From contig CALMDF010000331.1 of assembly GCA_937864895.1 (NCBI GenBank), positions 1-16,615 on the forward strand: DNA of 16,615 bases, given 5' to 3'. Positions within the stretch are counted from its first letter, which is position 1. Each line of letters starts with the position of its first letter. The notes under the pieces are model-generated. The model saw nothing but the letters and a program-made list of their open reading frames with translations, ran no database searches and had not been told where the DNA came from. Position numbers and translations under genes: made by a program. Shown here piece after piece: positions 1 through 6,753 of the stretch. This DNA is from an uncultured Holophagales bacterium (lineage in GTDB: Bacteria; Acidobacteriota; Thermoanaerobaculia; UBA5066).

Positions 1-1356
1 GTCGGACTGGTAGAACTTGTCGAAAACCCGTGCTCTTTCCTCGGGCGGTATCCCGATTCCGGTGTCGGCCACCCACACCTCGACGCGGCGGCCGTCCGGC
101 GCGGGCCGCGCCCCGATCTCGACCTCCCCGCCGTCGGGCGTGAACTTCAGGGCGTTCGTGATCAGGTTCTCGAGGACCTGGGTGAGCCGGTCCCGGTCCC
201 CGTCCACCGGCTTGAGGTCGCGTTCGACGACGGTCCTGAGCCGGATTCGGCGCTTGCGCGCGTCGGCCTCGATTCCCGCGACGATCTGCGCGACGAGCCG
301 CCCGATCTGGAAAGGCGCCGGGCGGATCGGCACGCGGCCGAGCTCCATCCTCGAGAAGTCGAGGAGCATGTTGATCGTCTTCGTGAGCCGCTCGGAGTTC
401 CTCAGGCAGACCTCGAGGCCCTTCCGCTGGGCGTCGGTCGTCGGGCCCAGCTGGCCCTCCTGGATGAACTCGACATAGCCGCGGATCGCGGCGAGCGGGG
501 TCCGGAGCTCGTGGGACACGTTCGCGAGAAGGTCGGTCTTCATCCGGTCCAGCGTCGCCAGCTCGCGATTGGCCGTCTCGAGCCGTTCGTCCTGCTGCTG
601 GCTCCGTTCGGCCATGCTGTTGAACGTCTCGGAGAGGGTCTCGATCTCGTCGCCAGTCCGGACGGACGGGAGGGCCATCAGTTTTCCTTCGGAGAAGGAA
701 CGGACGCCCTCGGTGAGCCTGAGGAGGGGCCGCGCCACTCGCCCCGCCATCCAGGAGGCGAACAGGGCCACCGTCGCGAGGGCGAGGAGCACGAGGAGCA
801 GCGTCGACTGGAGGTCCGACGCGACACGCTCCCAGACCTTGTCGTAGGTGAAGATGTAGAGGACCGAGTAAGGGTGTCGGCCCCATTCCTCGAAGTACGG
901 CGTGCTGACCATGAGGACGGGGCCGACCCCGGGCAGCTCCCGGTGCTCGGTCCAGTGCTCCTGGAGCCCGGCGACCGCGACGAGGTCCTCGTCCGCGAGG
1001 CGGCGCGTCGGAAGCTCCGGGAGGAGCATGAGGTCGGGGCTCTCCATCGAGTCGAAGAGGACCTCTCCCGACACCGAGAGGATGAAGAGGCGGTGCAGGT
1101 CCTCGTTCAGCTGCATCGTGTCGCGGACGATGTCCCGGAACTTGTAGGCCCCCGACCGGTAGTAGAGCCTCCAGGCGCTGCAGAGCTGGTTGTTCGTCGT
1201 CTTGGCGAAGCCCAGGGCGTAGGCCTCGAGGAGGGACTTCTGGTCGCGGACCCTCACGAAGAGGAGCGTCCCCGAGACGATCAGGAGCAGGGCCCCCATC
1301 AGCGCCGAGAAGATGAGCGTGAAGCGCCGGCGGAGGGACCTGCGAACGGGGCTCAT
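1..1356 (-). CDS. Sensor histidine kinase, 3' end cut by window edge
   Basis: The 452 visible residues form a membrane histidine kinase that would autophosphorylate and pass phosphate to a response regulator. A first membrane helix spans about residues 12-34, an extracytoplasmic sensor domain about 35-184, and a second helix about 185-204. HAMP follows to about 255, then a dimerisation domain with HELRTPL (phospho-acceptor His282). The ATPase domain has an N box (ENLITNALKF, Asn397/Asn401) and a G1 box (DTGIGIP, 431-437). The frame is still open at base 1, just after an F-box-like FDKFYQ, so only the end of the catalytic domain is missing. The ATG at 1356 overlaps the stop of the upstream peptide-binding lipoprotein (ATGA), so the two are translationally coupled and probably act together. 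A response regulator may lie beyond the window. The sensor domain resembles a Cache fold by layout only. Kinase identity is certain; the ligand is unknown. Confidence 0.95.
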   Translation of the reverse strand, partial: MSPVRRSLRRRFTLIFSALMGALLLIVSGTLLFVRVRDQKSLLEAYALGFAKTTNNQLCSAWRLYYRSGAYKFRDIVRDTMQLNEDLHRLFILSVSGEVLFDSMESPDLMLLPELPTRRLADEDLVAVAGLQEHWTEHRELPGVGPVLMVSTPYFEEWGRHPYSVLYIFTYDKVWERVASDLQSTLLLVLLALATVALFASWMAGRVARPLLRLTEGVRSFSEGKLMALPSVRTGDEIETLSETFNSMAERSQQQDERLETANRELATLDRMKTDLLANVSHELRTPLAAIRGYVEFIQEGQLGPTTDAQRKGLEVCLRNSERLTKTINMLLDFSRMELGRVPIRPAPFQIGRLVAQIVAGIEADARKRRIRLRTVVERDLKPVDGDRDRLTQVLENLITNALKFTPDGGEVEIGARPAPDGRRVEVWVADTGIGIPPEERARVFDKFYQSD

Positions 1357-2864
1357 CGCAGCGTCACGTCCCTGAGGTCGAGCTGGCCGTCGGCGCGGGT
1401 CTCCCAGGCGACGCCGGGGGTCAGGGCGTGGCGGTCGTAGCTGGCGATGAGGGGAATCCAGGGCAGGTCTTCGACGACCTGCTTCATGGCCTGCTGGAGC
1501 AGGTCGCGCCGGGCGGCCGGGTCGAGGGTCCTGCCGATCTGCTCGACCGCCGAATCCATCTCGTCACGGTGGTAGCCGCAGGACCGGGCCTCGGACCGCT
1601 TGCCGTAGAAGTTCCCCTCGAAGAGCTCTCCCGCGTCGCCGGTGGAGCAGATCCAGCCCGACAGGAAGAGGTCCGCGTCGCAGGCCGCGGACCGTTTCTC
1701 GAATTCCTCGAGGCTGACGGGCACCTCTTCGACGGCGACCCCGGCGGCAACGAAGGAATCGATGATCTTCCGGCTGAAGGGCCCCCCTCCGGTCACCGTC
1801 AGGAAGCGGAGCGGAGAGGCCTGGCGGAACCCGGCCTCGGCGAGGAGCCGGCGGGCCTCCCCCGGATCGAAAGCCGGCACGGTGAGCGCGGGGTTGTATC
1901 CGACGATCGCCGGCGGGACGAACTGGCTCGCCGGGAAGGACCCGTCGCCCGGCACCACCGAGGCGAGGTCCTTGTAGTCGATCGCGGCGCGAAGGGCCCG
2001 CCTCACGCGGACGTCGGAAAGAGGGTTCTCCGGCCCGCCGGAGATTCTGAGCGCGAGGAAGTGGACCGCGAGGCCCGGCCGTTCGACGAGCTCGAAGCCG
2101 TCGTCCCGGCGGTGGGCGGACCAGGTCGACGCGGTGGGGGAGAAGACGATGGCGGGCGCGAGCCGCTTCGCCTCGGTCCACATCGCCTCGTCGTCCGTGA
2201 CGACCCGGAAGACGACGGCGGGGACCTTCGGAGGCCCGTCCCAGTAGTCCTCGTGCGCCTCCAGGCGCAGGAACTCGCCCTTGCGCCAATCCGCGATCCG
2301 GTACGGGCCCGTTCCGGCCGGGGCCCGGAAGAACTCCTCCTCGCCCTGACGGTCAATGGCCTTCTTGGGAAGGATGTAGACGTAGGAGAGGACGGAGAGG
2401 AGACCGGCCGGCCGCTCGGAGCGGACGTCTATCGTGAGGGGATCGACGACGGTCACTTCGGTGATGGCCGAGACGTAGCGGTGGATGTCCCGGTCCGGGA
2501 GGGTCCTGAGCCGCTCGATCGAGTAGGCGACGTCGTCAGCGGTGAACGTTGACCCGTCCTGGAACAGCACCCCGTCGCGAAGCCGGAATCGCCAGACGGA
2601 GCCGTCGCGGATCTCCCAGGACCTGGCGAGACAGGGGGTGAAGGCCATCTGCCGGTCGTACTTCACGAGCGGCTCGAAGACGTTCATGGCGAGCGTGTCG
2701 GTCACGAACTCGAACTTCTCGTTGGGGTCCAGCGTCTGGACGTCGGAGGGCCAGACGACGTGGAGCACCCTCGTCCGCCCCCGGCCCGAGCAGGCCACGG
2801 CGAAGGCGAGAGCGGCGAGACCGGCCAAAAACAGCCCCAGCCGAGCCGTGCGACTCCTCCACAC
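1353..2864 (-). CDS. Family-5 peptide-binding lipoprotein (SBP_bac_5), orphan, coupled to histidine kinase
   Basis: The 503-residue protein belongs to the DppA/OppA-type solute-binding family. It has a basic N-terminus, a hydrophobic stretch (residues 9-24) and a lipobox AVAC with Cys25 as the likely lipidation site. The family pattern follows: FEPLVKYD, WRFRLRDGVLFQDG, FTADDVAYSIERL, TGPYRI and the C-terminal DPAARRDLLQQAM region. I chose GTG at 2864 because it sits directly before the signal peptide. The frame stays open upstream to 3035, but that part overlaps the divergent baeRF3 gene and reads as non-protein-like sequence. No clear Shine-Dalgarno is visible. No permease or ATPase genes are adjacent. 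Instead the stop overlaps the start of a histidine kinase, so I infer a periplasmic sensing role, possibly as the kinase's ligand-binding partner. Ordinary transport with permeases elsewhere remains possible. It is paralogous to the broken gene at 8354-9857. Confidence 0.9.
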   Translation of the reverse strand: MWRSRTARLGLFLAGLAALAFAVACSGRGRTRVLHVVWPSDVQTLDPNEKFEFVTDTLAMNVFEPLVKYDRQMAFTPCLARSWEIRDGSVWRFRLRDGVLFQDGSTFTADDVAYSIERLRTLPDRDIHRYVSAITEVTVVDPLTIDVRSERPAGLLSVLSYVYILPKKAIDRQGEEEFFRAPAGTGPYRIADWRKGEFLRLEAHEDYWDGPPKVPAVVFRVVTDDEAMWTEAKRLAPAIVFSPTASTWSAHRRDDGFELVERPGLAVHFLALRISGGPENPLSDVRVRRALRAAIDYKDLASVVPGDGSFPASQFVPPAIVGYNPALTVPAFDPGEARRLLAEAGFRQASPLRFLTVTGGGPFSRKIIDSFVAAGVAVEEVPVSLEEFEKRSAACDADLFLSGWICSTGDAGELFEGNFYGKRSEARSCGYHRDEMDSAVEQIGRTLDPAARRDLLQQAMKQVVEDLPWIPLIASYDRHALTPGVAWETRADGQLDLRDVTLR

Positions 2865-2964
2865 GCGGACATCGTAACCCGATCGCGGATGGCCCTGAGG
2901 GAAGAGTCGGGGAATCGGAACGGGGTCGGAATCGTTTCGAGGAACACACGGGAGGGAATCGCGC

Positions 2965-4107
2965 ATGCCGAAGCACCCGACCCTCGAGGATCTCCGCAGC
3001 CTGCTCTCCCCGCGCAGGGAGCCCTGCGTCTCCATCTTCCTGCCCCTTCCCCGGCACGGACCGGAGCTCGCCGCGGCACCGCTGCGGTTTCGCGCCCTCG
3101 TCCGGCAGGCCGGGGCGCTCCTCGAGGAGCGCTACGACGAGAAGAGGGTGAAGGCGCTGCTCGCGCCGCTCTCCGGGCTCGCCGAGGCCGGAGACGTCTT
3201 CACGCCCGGTCCCGACGGCCTGGCCGCCTTCCGGGCCGACGGGCTCTTCGAGACCTACCGTCTCTGGCCTTCCCCGGACGAGAGAGCCGTCGTCGCCGAC
3301 AGCTTTCACGTCAAGCCCCTCCTCCGGAGCCTCCAGAACAGGAATCGCTATTTCGTCCTCGCCCTCGGCTCCCGGCAGTGCGCCCTCTACGAGGGCTCGG
3401 GGAACGGACTCGTCCCGCGAGCCGTCCCCGGCCTCCCGCCGTCCCCGGAGAGCGTCGTCACCACGCTGACGGGGGGCCGCGGGGGCTCCCCGCGTGGCGG
3501 GCCGCGCTCTGCCTCGGCCGGCTCCGGGAAGGCGCCGGCCGAGGGGGACGGGGCTCGCAGGGAAGACCTTCTCCGCTTCTTCCGGGCCATTGACGAGGCG
3601 CTCCGGGACGGCCTGCGCGAGGAGGCGCCGATCGTCGTGGCGGCCGCCGCGACGATCCAGCCCGCCTTCCGGGAGGTCTGCAAGCGCGGGGACCTCTTCG
3701 CGGAGGGGGTCGAAGGAGCGGTCGACGACGTCGGTCCGGAGGAGCTGCACGACCGGACGTACCCGACGGCCCGGCGGGCTCTCGACGCCCGGGACGAGGA
3801 GCTCGTCGAGGACTTCCGCCGCCAGCTCGACCGGGGCCTCGCGGCGGACGTCCTGACGAGCGTCGCCGAGGCGGCCGTGCAGGGACGCGTCCGCCGCCTC
3901 CTCGTCGCCGACGGGAAGCCTCTCTTCGGACGGGTGGACCGGACCACGGGGGAGGTGATCCTCCACGCCGGGCAGAGCGGTCCCCAGGACGACGACGTCC
4001 TGGACGACCTCGCCGAGCTCGTCCTGGGACGGGGGGGAGAGGTCCTGGTCCTGGATCCCGGCCGGATGCCGGGGTCCGTGGCGGCGGCCGCCACTTTCCG
4101 CTGGTGA
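2965..4107 (+). CDS. baeRF3 family protein (bacterial archaeo-eukaryotic release factor-like)
   Basis: The 380-residue soluble protein matches what I know of baeRF family 3, bacterial relatives of the eRF1/Pelota C-terminal domains whose role is thought to be ribosome-related but is not established. Recognisable features are the N-terminal CVSIFLPL strand, the FHVKPLL and RYFVLALG segments near residues 115-135, and EELHDR with the mid-protein helices. The C-terminal GRVRRLLVADG, GEVLVLDPGRMPG and final AAATFRW are also typical. A Gly/Ser-rich low-complexity linker lies around residues 170-195. I see no GGQ motif, as expected for this family, so peptide release is not implied. The ATG at 2965 follows GGGAGG with 8 bases between. 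It is divergent from the peptide-binding lipoprotein gene, and a strong hairpin starts eight bases after the stop. Family call is confident; function is not. Confidence 0.85.
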   Translation: MPKHPTLEDLRSLLSPRREPCVSIFLPLPRHGPELAAAPLRFRALVRQAGALLEERYDEKRVKALLAPLSGLAEAGDVFTPGPDGLAAFRADGLFETYRLWPSPDERAVVADSFHVKPLLRSLQNRNRYFVLALGSRQCALYEGSGNGLVPRAVPGLPPSPESVVTTLTGGRGGSPRGGPRSASAGSGKAPAEGDGARREDLLRFFRAIDEALRDGLREEAPIVVAAAATIQPAFREVCKRGDLFAEGVEGAVDDVGPEELHDRTYPTARRALDARDEELVEDFRRQLDRGLAADVLTSVAEAAVQGRVRRLLVADGKPLFGRVDRTTGEVILHAGQSGPQDDDVLDDLAELVLGRGGEVLVLDPGRMPGSVAAAATFRW

Positions 4108-4114
4108 GCTTCTG

Positions 4115-4142
4115 GCGCCGCCGCGCGAGGCCGCGGCGGCGC
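4115..4142 (+). terminator. Perfect 11-bp GC hairpin after the baeRF3 gene
   Basis: The arms at 4115-4125 and 4132-4142 pair perfectly as 11 G-C pairs around a six-base loop. The hairpin begins eight bases after the baeRF3 stop. There is no T tract, so it is at best a weak or factor-assisted terminator, or an RNA-protecting structure between two co-directional genes. Confidence 0.45.
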
Positions 4143-4154
4143 TGGCATCATGGG

Positions 4155-4180
4155 CCGGCGCTACGGCGCCGGGGAGGTGA
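4155..4180 (+). promoter_or_regulatory. UACG-tetraloop hairpin abutting a strong Shine-Dalgarno
   Basis: A 7-bp stem (4155-4161 with 4166-4172) closes a TACG loop with a C-G pair, which in RNA is the very stable UNCG tetraloop class. Its last base touches GGAGGTGA (4173-4180), a full eight-base match to the 16S anti-Shine-Dalgarno. The GGAGG core lies 3 bases before the ATG at 4181 and 6 before the ATG at 4184, so the second ATG has the more usual spacing. The hairpin does not sequester the Shine-Dalgarno. It could keep the site open or insulate it. Confidence 0.5.
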
Positions 4181-4777
4181 ATGATGGAGCTGCTGGACGC
4201 GGGGCGCAGCGTCCTCGTCGTGATCGACCTGCAGGGGAAGCTGATGGAAGTGATCCACAGGCCCCGGATGGTCGTGGAAGCGACACTGCGTCTCATGAAG
4301 CTGTCCGAGATCTTCGGCGTTCCGGTCATCCTGACGGAGCAGTACCCGAAGGGGCTCGGCCCGACCCATCCGGAAGTGATGGCGGGTTTCGAGGCGCTCT
4401 CGGTCCCGAAGCGTTCCCTGGCCAAGACGGCTTTCGGCTGCTGCGGCGAGCCGGCCTTCCTGAAGGCGCTCGACGAGCTCCGCCCCCGCCTCCGGTCCGG
4501 ACCGAGGCAGGTGGTCGTGGCCGGCATCGAGACGCACGTCTGCGTCATGCAGACCGTCCTCGAGCTGATCCACTGGGGCAACCAGGCCCACGTTTCGTGG
4601 GACGCCGTGAGCGGCCGCGGCGAAGAGCACCGCCGTCACGCGCTCGAGCGGATGGCCTCGGCCGGCGCCGTGATCACCAATCACGAGTCCGTCGGGTTCG
4701 AGTGGGCGCGGGACAAGAACCACCCCCGGTTCAAGGATCTCTCGAATCTCCTGAAGGACGGCCAGCCCCAGGCCTGA
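4181..4777 (+). CDS. Isochorismatase-fold cysteine hydrolase
   Basis: The 198-residue cytosolic protein has the isochorismatase/nicotinamidase-like fold. The triad is visible: Asp16 in VVIDLQ, Lys82 in LAKTAFGCC and Cys121 in GIETHVCVMQT. The cis-peptide-type GIETH signature and the TEQYPKGLG segment place it with the ISOC1/YcaC-like single-domain hydrolases of unassigned substrate. It lacks the metal-ligand set I would expect of nicotinamidases, so I do not assign pncA. The length is typical. ATG at 4181 and ATG at 4184 are both possible; the very strong Shine-Dalgarno favours 4184 (197 residues). The gene follows baeRF3 by 73 bases containing two hairpins, so it may be partly independent. 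It ends five bases before a large inverted repeat and is convergent with glnK. Confidence 0.9.
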   Translation: MMELLDAGRSVLVVIDLQGKLMEVIHRPRMVVEATLRLMKLSEIFGVPVILTEQYPKGLGPTHPEVMAGFEALSVPKRSLAKTAFGCCGEPAFLKALDELRPRLRSGPRQVVVAGIETHVCVMQTVLELIHWGNQAHVSWDAVSGRGEEHRRHALERMASAGAVITNHESVGFEWARDKNHPRFKDLSNLLKDGQPQA

Positions 4778-4782
4778 GCCCC

Positions 4783-4814
4783 GGCGTGGAGCGGGCCCCG
4801 GCCCGCTCCACGCC
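4783..4814. terminator. Perfect 15-bp inverted repeat between convergent genes
   Basis: Arms 4783-4797 and 4800-4814 are exact reverse complements with two bases between them, so the real loop would open one pair. The repeat lies 5 bases after the hydrolase stop and 18 bases after the glnK stop on the other strand. A symmetric structure in a convergent gap is typical of a bidirectional terminator, although neither side has a T tract. Confidence 0.7.
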
Positions 4815-4832
4815 GCGGCTCGGCCCGTGCCT

Positions 4833-5219
4833 TCAGGCGGGCGGTCCGGGGCGTTCGGGGTGGGGGTCGACGCCGACGGGCGTGACGGCGGACTCGTCCA
4901 CTTCACCCGTCCGGATCCGGACGACCTTTTCCACGGGCAGGACGAAGATCTTGCCGTCTCCCACCTCGCCGGTCCTCGCGGCCCTCACGATCGCCGCGAC
5001 CGCAGGCTCGACGAAGTGGTTCGAGACCCCGATCTCGATGCGGACCTTCTCCGACAGCTCCATCTTCACGGTCGTCCCGCGGTAGGTCTCCACCCTCTCC
5101 GTTTCGCCCCCGTGTCCCTGCACGCGCGAGATCGTCAGCCCCTGGACGTCGGCGCGGAAGAGGGCCTCGAGGACGTCGTTGACCTTCTCGGACCTGACGA
5201 CGGCGACGACGAGCTTCAC
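4833..5219 (-). CDS. glnK: P-II nitrogen regulatory protein
   Basis: The 128-residue protein is a P-II signal protein, a trimer that senses ATP/ADP and 2-oxoglutarate and gates the partner ammonium channel. Visible landmarks are the N-terminal KLVVAVV strand, GLTISRVQGHG before the T-loop, YRG (Tyr46-Gly48), KVRIEI after it, and the nucleotide-binding B-loop TGEVGDGKIFVLPVEKVVRIRTGE. The T-loop keeps its length but has Val at position 51, where enteric GlnB/GlnK carry the uridylylated Tyr, so that modification is not possible at the usual site. The GTG at 5219 overlaps the amt stop (GTGA) and puts the start exactly at the family N-terminus. The frame is open upstream but there it lies within amt. 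Control is presumably shared with amt. Confidence 0.95.
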   Translation of the reverse strand: MKLVVAVVRSEKVNDVLEALFRADVQGLTISRVQGHGGETERVETYRGTTVKMELSEKVRIEIGVSNHFVEPAVAAIVRAARTGEVGDGKIFVLPVEKVVRIRTGEVDESAVTPVGVDPHPERPGPPA

Positions 5220-6514
5220 GAGCGCACCTCCGAGGGGATCTCCACGGCGGAGGCGCCGCGGGGAATCGCGACTGCCGGTTCGCGCAGGAGGAGGAGAGCG
5301 CCCTCGCCCGTCGTGTAGGCCTCTTCCCCGTGCTGGGTGACGTCGAGGCCCAGGCCCTCCTCGCCGGAAGTCGCCTTGAGCGGTGTGAAGAGGGCGATCG
5401 CCTTCAGGAGGCCGAACGTGACGAGCCCGCTCCAGGCGAAGGCCGCCAGGCAGGCGACGAGCTGAACGAGGAGCTGCCGGGGGTTGCCGGACAGGAGCCC
5501 TTCCACGGGCGAGCCCCACGATGAAGCGGCGAAAAGGCCCGTCAGGAGCGCGCCGACGAGGCCGCCCAGGCCGTGGGCGGCGACGACGTCGAGCGAGTCG
5601 TCGAGTCGGGTCCGGGCGCGCCAGAGGATCGCGAAGTAGGAGGGGAACGCCGCGATCGCCCCGATGGCGAGGGCGGAGAGGGGCGAGACGAAGCCGGCGG
5701 CGGGCGTGATCGCGACGAGGCCGACGACGATCCCGGTCGCGGCCCCCACGGCGGTCGCCTTCCGGTTGCGGAACAGGTCCAGGAACGACCAGACGACGAG
5801 GGTGGCGGCCGGGGCGAGGAACGTGTTGGCGAAGGCGAGGGCCGCGGCGTCGTTCACGCCGAGCGCGCTTCCGCCGTTGAACCCGAACCAGCCGAACCAG
5901 AGCAGGCCCGCCCCGAGCAGGGTGAACGGGACGTTGTGAGGGAGCATCGCCTGGCGCGCGTGGTCCTTCCGGGGGCCGAGGACGAGGGCCGCGACGAGGG
6001 CCGCGGCGCCGGCGTTCACGTGGACGACCGTGCCGCCGGCGAAGTCGAGCGCGCCGATCTTCGCGAGGAGCCCGCCTCCCCAGACCCAGTGGGCGACGGG
6101 GGCGTAGACGGCGAGGGACCAGAGCGTGATGAAAGCCAGGTACGGACCGAACCGCATCCTCTCGACGATCGCCCCCGAGATGAGGGCCGCCGTGATGATC
6201 GCGAACGTCCCCTGGTAGACGGCGAAGAGGAGGTGCGGGATCGTCGTCGCCGCCGGGCCGGGCTCGAGCCCGACTCCCGCGAGAAGCGCCCAGGAGAGGC
6301 CCCCGGCGGCGGGCGTTCCCGGCGAGAACGAGAGCGTGTACCCGAGGAGGACCCAGGCGACCCCGACGAAGCCGAGTGACGCGACGCTCATCATCATCGT
6401 GTTCAGGGCGTTCTTCGAGCGGGCGAGGCCCCCGTAGAAGAAGGCGAGCGCCGGCGTCATCAGGAGGACGAGCGCCGTCGAGAGGAACATCCAGGCGGTG
6501 TCGGCGCGGTTCAT
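5216..6514 (-). CDS. amt: Ammonium transporter, Amt family
   Basis: The 432-residue polytopic membrane protein is an Amt/MEP ammonium channel. Landmarks are FFYGGL near the N-terminus, QGTFAIITAALISGAIVER (Phe104 is the likely outer Phe gate), and the Amt signature DFAGGTVVHVNAG with Asp157 and pore His165. WFGWFGFNGGS follows near 206-216, and the second pore histidine is His314 in AAHGLGG. About eleven membrane helices are expected. The cytoplasmic tail has the usual GLDVTQHGEEAY end plus roughly 30 extra residues. I chose ATG 6514 because it starts the first helix and has GGGGAAG just upstream; in-frame sequence up to 6616 is not protein-like. It is coupled to glnK by a four-base overlap. 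Upstream lie a sigma-54-like element and a palindrome shared with the activator gene, so nitrogen control by that activator is likely but inferred. Confidence 0.96.
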   Translation of the reverse strand: MNRADTAWMFLSTALVLLMTPALAFFYGGLARSKNALNTMMMSVASLGFVGVAWVLLGYTLSFSPGTPAAGGLSWALLAGVGLEPGPAATTIPHLLFAVYQGTFAIITAALISGAIVERMRFGPYLAFITLWSLAVYAPVAHWVWGGGLLAKIGALDFAGGTVVHVNAGAAALVAALVLGPRKDHARQAMLPHNVPFTLLGAGLLWFGWFGFNGGSALGVNDAAALAFANTFLAPAATLVVWSFLDLFRNRKATAVGAATGIVVGLVAITPAAGFVSPLSALAIGAIAAFPSYFAILWRARTRLDDSLDVVAAHGLGGLVGALLTGLFAASSWGSPVEGLLSGNPRQLLVQLVACLAAFAWSGLVTFGLLKAIALFTPLKATSGEEGLGLDVTQHGEEAYTTGEGALLLLREPAVAIPRGASAVEIPSEVRS

Positions 6515-6600
6515 CGGTCTTCCCCCGGTCGGTCCGCGCTCTCGAATCGTCGGTTCATGAGGGCTCCCTTCGGTTCGCCCGGCGGGCGTGCGCTGAAGGG

Positions 6601-6616
6601 AGCAACGGGCGTGCAC
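6601..6616 (-). promoter_or_regulatory. Candidate sigma-54 promoter of amt-glnK
   Basis: Read on the minus strand the site is GTGCACG-CCCG-TTGCT, against the consensus TGGCACG-N4-TTGCW. Ten of twelve positions match, the spacing is exact and the -12 GC is present, but the -24 GG pair is TG. The predicted start near 6590 would give a leader of about 75 bases before amt. The adjacent gene encodes a sigma-54 activator, which raises plausibility; the -24 mismatch lowers it. Confidence 0.4.
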
Positions 6617-6703
6617 GGCCTTCGCCGTCCTCTCGGATGCCCGAAAACGCTCTCAGGTCAGAGACTTGGAGCGCGAACGAGTGCGTCGTTCGGCTCGAAT
6701 GAC

Positions 6704-6721
6704 TATGACAGAAATGTCGAA
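6704..6721. promoter_or_regulatory. Palindromic operator copy 1, upstream of amt
   Basis: The core GACAGAAATGTC (6707-6718) is a GACA-N4-TGTC inverted repeat. With its flanks it matches the site at 8303-8320 at 15 of 18 positions. It is centred roughly 120 bp upstream of the start predicted from the sigma-54-like element, a usual distance for enhancer sites of NifA/NtrC-type activators. A similar half-site (GACAAAA, 6737-6743) lies 30 bp away, about three helical turns. Confidence 0.55.
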
Positions 6722-6753
6722 CAGTTCCTGGAAACCGACAAAAACGTTTGGAA

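Noticed and set aside
1428..2552. 374-codon plus-strand open frame
   Set aside because: It is antisense to the peptide-binding lipoprotein, is low in complexity and has no recognisable domain.
2865..2964. Divergent promoters between the lipoprotein and baeRF3 genes
   Set aside because: Promoters must exist near here, but I see no convincing -35/-10 pair or operator in the 100 bases.
2865..4581. Minus-strand open frames opposite baeRF3, including an extended start at 3035 for the lipoprotein
   Set aside because: The extension would precede the signal peptide with non-protein-like sequence and run antisense through the baeRF3 start.
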